DNA from: Acidobacteriota bacterium
Lineage (GTDB): Bacteria; Acidobacteriota; Vicinamibacteria; Vicinamibacterales; SCN-69-37
Assembly: GCA_020853395.1 (NCBI GenBank)
Contig: JADYYY010000019.1
Span: 1 to 64,000, forward strand
Direction: 5' to 3'
DNA: 64,000 nucleotides
Shown here piece after piece: positions 61,109 through 64,000 of this stretch; position 1 is the stretch's first letter; every line of letters starts with the position of its first letter. The translations under genes were made by a program, and so were the position numbers. The notes under the pieces are model-generated. The model saw only the letters and a program-made list of their open reading frames with translations. It was not told the DNA's origin and searched no databases.

Positions 61109-62563
61109 GTGTCCTCGTCCGTCCGCGTTCGCTTCGCCCCGTCGCCCACCGGCTATCTCCACATCGGAGGCGCGCGCACCGCGCTCTTCAACTGGCTCTA
61201 CGCCCGTCGGCACGGCGGCACCTTCATCCTGAGGATCGAAGACACCGACGTCGAGCGGTCGTCGGCCGACATGACGGCCGGCATCCTCGAGAGCCTCCGC
61301 TGGCTCGGCCTCGACTGGGACGAAGGGCCCCTCGTCGGCGGCCCGCACGGACCCTATCTGCAGAGCGAGCGGCTGGCGCTCTATCGCGAGGCGGCCGCGC
61401 GCCTCGTGAGCGCCGACGCGGCGTACTACTGCTACTGCCGGCCCGAAGATCTGAACGCGAAACGGCAGGCCGCCGAGTCCGCCGGCACGGCATGGAAGTA
61501 CGACCGGACGTGCCGCGCGCTTTCCGCCGACGAGATCGCCGCGCGCGAGCGTGCCGGCGTGCCGCGCGCTGTCCGCTTCCTCGTGCCGGCGGGCGAGACG
61601 TCGTTCGACGACAGCGTCCGCGGCCGCATCACCATCGCGCACGAGCACATCGAGGACTTCGTGATCCTCCGATCCGACGGCCATCCGACCTACCAGCTCT
61701 CGGTCGTCGTGGACGATGCGGCGATGGGCGTCACGGAAGTGGTGCGCGGCGACGACCACATCTCGAACACGCCGAAACAGGTGCTGCTCTACCGCGCGCT
61801 CGGCGCGCCCGTCCCCGGCTTCGCGCACGTGCCGCTCATCCTCGGGCCGGATCGCAAGCGCCTGAGCAAACGCCACGGCGCCACCTCCGTCGGCGAGTAC
61901 GAGGCGCAAGGCTACCTGCCGGAGGCGATGGTCAACTTCCTCGCGCTGCTCGGCTGGTCGCCCGGCAGCGGCGATCAGGAAGTGTTCGGCCGCGACGAGC
62001 TCGTCGCCCGCTTCGCGCTCACGGGCATCAGCGGCGGCAACGCGATCTTCAACCCGGAGAAGCTCGACTGGTTCAACCAGCAGCACATCGTGCGCATGCC
62101 GGCGGCGGAGATCCTGCGGCGCCTGCGTCCGCGACTCGACGCGGCCGGGCTGTGGCGCGCCGCCTTCGAGTCGGACCTGCGACCGTGGATAGAGGCGGTT
62201 GTCGATCTCGTGAAACCCCGCGCTCGCAAGCTCGACGACATCGTCAGCCAGATCCGTCCGTTCGTCGCCGACACCGTCGAACGCGACGAGGCGGCGGTGA
62301 CGAAGTACCTCGTGGCGCCGGAGATTCCCGAGCTGCTCGACGCGTTGCGGCAGCGGCTGCAGGACGTCGAGCCGTTCGACGCCGCGACGATCGAGTTGGC
62401 GCTGCGGCGGCTCGCCGACGAGCGCGGCGTCAAAGCCGGCCCGCTAATCCACGCAACGCGCGTGGCCGTTACGGGACAGGCGGTCAGTCCCGGGCTCTTC
62501 GAGGTGCTGGAGCTCATTGGCCGCGACCGCGTGCTCGCGAGGCTGGAGAATGCCGGTGCGTAG
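61109..62563 (+). CDS. gltX: Glutamyl-tRNA synthetase
   Basis: 484 residues from GTG 61109. Class I signatures: PSPTGYLHIGGARTALFNWL (HIGH motif near residue 17) and KRLSKRHGATSVGEYEAQGYLPEA (KMSKS near residue 250). The zinc-knuckle region reads YYCYCRPEDLNAKRQ. The C-terminal anticodon-binding domain is present. It charges tRNA-Glu in the cytoplasm. Its last 14 bases overlap the first possible start of the DNA glycosylase gene. Confidence 0.97.
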   Translation: MSSSVRVRFAPSPTGYLHIGGARTALFNWLYARRHGGTFILRIEDTDVERSSADMTAGILESLRWLGLDWDEGPLVGGPHGPYLQSERLALYREAAARLVSADAAYYCYCRPEDLNAKRQAAESAGTAWKYDRTCRALSADEIAARERAGVPRAVRFLVPAGETSFDDSVRGRITIAHEHIEDFVILRSDGHPTYQLSVVVDDAAMGVTEVVRGDDHISNTPKQVLLYRALGAPVPGFAHVPLILGPDRKRLSKRHGATSVGEYEAQGYLPEAMVNFLALLGWSPGSGDQEVFGRDELVARFALTGISGGNAIFNPEKLDWFNQQHIVRMPAAEILRRLRPRLDAAGLWRAAFESDLRPWIEAVVDLVKPRARKLDDIVSQIRPFVADTVERDEAAVTKYLVAPEIPELLDALRQRLQDVEPFDAATIELALRRLADERGVKAGPLIHATRVAVTGQAVSPGLFEVLELIGRDRVLARLENAGA

Positions 62564-63596
62564 TCCGAAGTCTCGCGTGCCGCGTCCTTCGTCTCGGACC
62601 AGCGGTGCACAGCCCGTCAAGACCGTCGCCCGCCAGAAAGCTCCCACGTCGTCCCGCCAGCGATCGGGGCGCGGCGACGAGCTCAGGACCGAAGACACGC
62701 CGGTCCGCGGCTTCGCATCGCGCGTGCCGCGCGCGTCCTCTCCGTCAGGTCGCGCACGGTCCACGAAGACGGTGGCGCGCCGAAAGACGTCCGCATCGCG
62801 GCGCGAGCGATCCGGCAGAGCCGATGCGACATCAGCGCAAGCTGCGCCGGCAGGTCCGAGCACCAACACACCGGACCGCGGACCATCGAGCAGCGCACCG
62901 AACCGTCCACCTGGTTACGCACGATCAGACCGAACCAACGGATCCGAGACGCAGGGCCGGGAACGCGGGAGCCTCCGTCCGCTCTCCAACGATGACCTCG
63001 AGTCCGCGTGCGCCCACCTGATACGCCGCGATCCACGGCTGGGCGCGCTGATCCGGCGCGTCGGCCCGTGCCGGCTTGGCGAGGGCCGCTCGCGCGCGCC
63101 GTTTGCCGCGCTCGTCCGCGCGATCCTCTGGCAGCAACTGTCCGGCAAAGCGGCCGAGACGATTCACGGCCGTGTGCTCGCGCTGCTCGGCGGCCACGAG
63201 CGGCTCACTCCGCCCGCGTTGCTCGCGGTCGATCCCGAGCATCTGCGCGCGGCCGGCGTGAGCCGGCCGAAGATCGCTTATCTTCGCGACCTCGCCGAGC
63301 GCGTTCACGATGGGCGTCTCGATCTCGACGCGCTCGAGCACGCGCCGGACGAGGACGTCGTCGCCGCCATCACTGCCGTGAAAGGCCTCGGCCGGTGGTC
63401 CGCCGAGATGTTCCTGATGTTCAGGTTGAACCGCCCCGACGTCTTTCCCGTGACGGACCTTGGCATCGTCAAGGGGGTGCAGGCGCTGCTCGGCATGAAA
63501 CAGCGGCCGAAGCCGGTGACGATGGTGCGGGCAGCGGAGGCGTGGCGGCCGTATCGATCGGTTGCCGCTTGGTACCTCTGGCGGATCAACGAGTAG
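62550..63596 (+). CDS. AlkA-type HhH-GPD DNA glycosylase with basic repeat N-terminus
   Basis: 348 residues if ATG 62550 is used. The last 205 or so are a typical DNA-3-methyladenine glycosylase: LVRAILWQQLSGKAAETIHGRVLALLGG, the helix-hairpin-helix (LRAAGVSRPKIAYLRDLAERV), VKGLGRWSAEMFLMFRLNRPDVFPVTDLGI with the catalytic Asp, and a C-terminal YLWRINE. The first 140 residues are basic and disordered, with a tandem repeat (about 40 residues, shared words SRVPR, KTVAR, RSGR). No start codon with a ribosome site occurs next to the core domain, so at least part of the tail is translated. Alternatively the repeats are noncoding spacer. Confidence 0.8.
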   Translation: MPVRSPKSRVPRPSSRTSGAQPVKTVARQKAPTSSRQRSGRGDELRTEDTPVRGFASRVPRASSPSGRARSTKTVARRKTSASRRERSGRADATSAQAAPAGPSTNTPDRGPSSSAPNRPPGYARSDRTNGSETQGRERGSLRPLSNDDLESACAHLIRRDPRLGALIRRVGPCRLGEGRSRAPFAALVRAILWQQLSGKAAETIHGRVLALLGGHERLTPPALLAVDPEHLRAAGVSRPKIAYLRDLAERVHDGRLDLDALEHAPDEDVVAAITAVKGLGRWSAEMFLMFRLNRPDVFPVTDLGIVKGVQALLGMKQRPKPVTMVRAAEAWRPYRSVAAWYLWRINE

Positions 63597-63652
63597 GGCG
63601 CGACGCGCGGCTGACGGCAACAGCCGGACGGCGCCTGGCGTATTGATCGGCG

Positions 63653-64000
63653 ATGATGCTCCCCGCGCGCACGTTCGTGAGCGCCCTGCTGATTGCGGCG
63701 CCTGTGGCCGTGCTCGCCGTCGCCCTGGTCGATCGCGTGCGCGATCGTGACATGCACCTGGCGCTGTCGCGCGTCGTCACCTCGCAGCTCAACGGACAGG
63801 TACGCGAACGCTGCGAGAGCGATCCGAAGTGGTTCCTGACCGGTCCGCTCGAGGGGCGCCCGCCGAACGGGATCTTCATCAGCCCCAATCCCGATGCGCT
63901 CGAGCCGCGGCCGAAGCCCAGCAACCAGGGATTCGACCTGTTCGCGTACGACGAGCAGTTCATCGGATCGAGCTCGGCGGCGCCCAGGTTTCCGAACGAG
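63653..64000 (+). CDS. Membrane sensor protein N-terminus (likely histidine kinase), cut at window end
   Basis: The first 116 codons are visible without a stop. After MMLPARTFVSALLIAAPVAVLAVALVDRV (a membrane anchor) comes an extracytoplasmic domain with SQLNGQVRERCESDPKWFLTGPLEGRPPNG. This pattern (a Cys, then DPxWFLxGP) is recalled from Acidobacterial sensor kinases. The kinase domains lie outside the window. Two adjacent ATGs (63653, 63656) are possible. Confidence 0.55.
   Translation, partial: MMLPARTFVSALLIAAPVAVLAVALVDRVRDRDMHLALSRVVTSQLNGQVRERCESDPKWFLTGPLEGRPPNGIFISPNPDALEPRPKPSNQGFDLFAYDEQFIGSSSAAPRFPNE

Overview
The window is GC-rich chromosomal DNA with short intergenic gaps and many GTG starts and ATGA/GTGA start-stop overlaps. 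The gene mix suggests an Acidobacteriota chromosome, most likely of the Vicinamibacteria (Luteitalea-like) type; this is inference, as there is no rRNA marker. The signs are exported PQQ beta-propeller proteins, a DUF1080 lipoprotein, three Tat-exported TIM-barrel sugar isomerase-like proteins, a Gfo/GMC/VOC cluster and a PVC-type haem-binding CxxCH protein. There is no phage, no transposase and no CRISPR array. One tRNA (Ser-GCU) is present.

0-7.7 kb: a DUF1080 lipoprotein with an apparent frameshift at its C-terminus, a PQQ propeller protein with a DUF3471-like tail, small exported proteins, a YCII protein, a UbiA-like membrane protein, a 788-base gap with a 22-base tandem repeat, and two proteins of unknown function. 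7.7-20 kb: a GT-C membrane protein, a UMF1-type MFS carrier, the ABC-F ATPase Uup, a second GT-C protein, two of the three sugar isomerase-like proteins, an alcohol dehydrogenase-SDR-YdcF operon, and a translationally coupled pair (DUF5674 plus a small helical HEPN-like protein) that looks like a toxin-antitoxin module. 20-26 kb: a membrane protein coupled to a quinohaemoprotein dehydrogenase, then a GGTCC-rich repeat element with 28-base perfect inverted termini, then a Gfo/Idh/MocA-GMC-VOC operon.

26-38 kb: transhydrogenase SthA, two coupled CNNM/CorC proteins, MscL, a GH2 glycosidase, separate LigD-type polymerase and DNA ligase genes that overlap tail to tail, the third sugar isomerase-like protein, and a convergent DUF882 / L,D-transpeptidase pair for cell-wall work. 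38-49 kb: an NhaR-like regulator, a TerC protein, a lactonase-like propeller, a PhoD phosphatase, a MgtC/DUF4010 membrane protein, a flavodoxin, the large CxxCH protein and a flavin reductase.

49.5-54 kb is a metal-homeostasis locus: an exported CbiX-like chelatase and a TonB receptor face a DtxR-family regulator and a bacterioferritin. A shared inverted repeat lies in the promoter spacer, and the TonB transcript appears to have a long structured leader. 54.6-60.7 kb is a coupled membrane and signalling cluster: CPA2 antiporter, TerB, two DUF1538 proteins, a PII-like protein, a tandem UspA protein and an atypical SDR. The window ends with tRNA-Ser, gltX, an AlkA-type glycosylase with an odd basic N-terminus, and the start of a protein resembling a sensor-kinase N-terminus.

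The best candidates for undescribed systems are the DUF1538/PII-like/USP operon, the DUF5674/HEPN-like pair, and the DtxR-TonB-exported CbiX locus with its structured leader.
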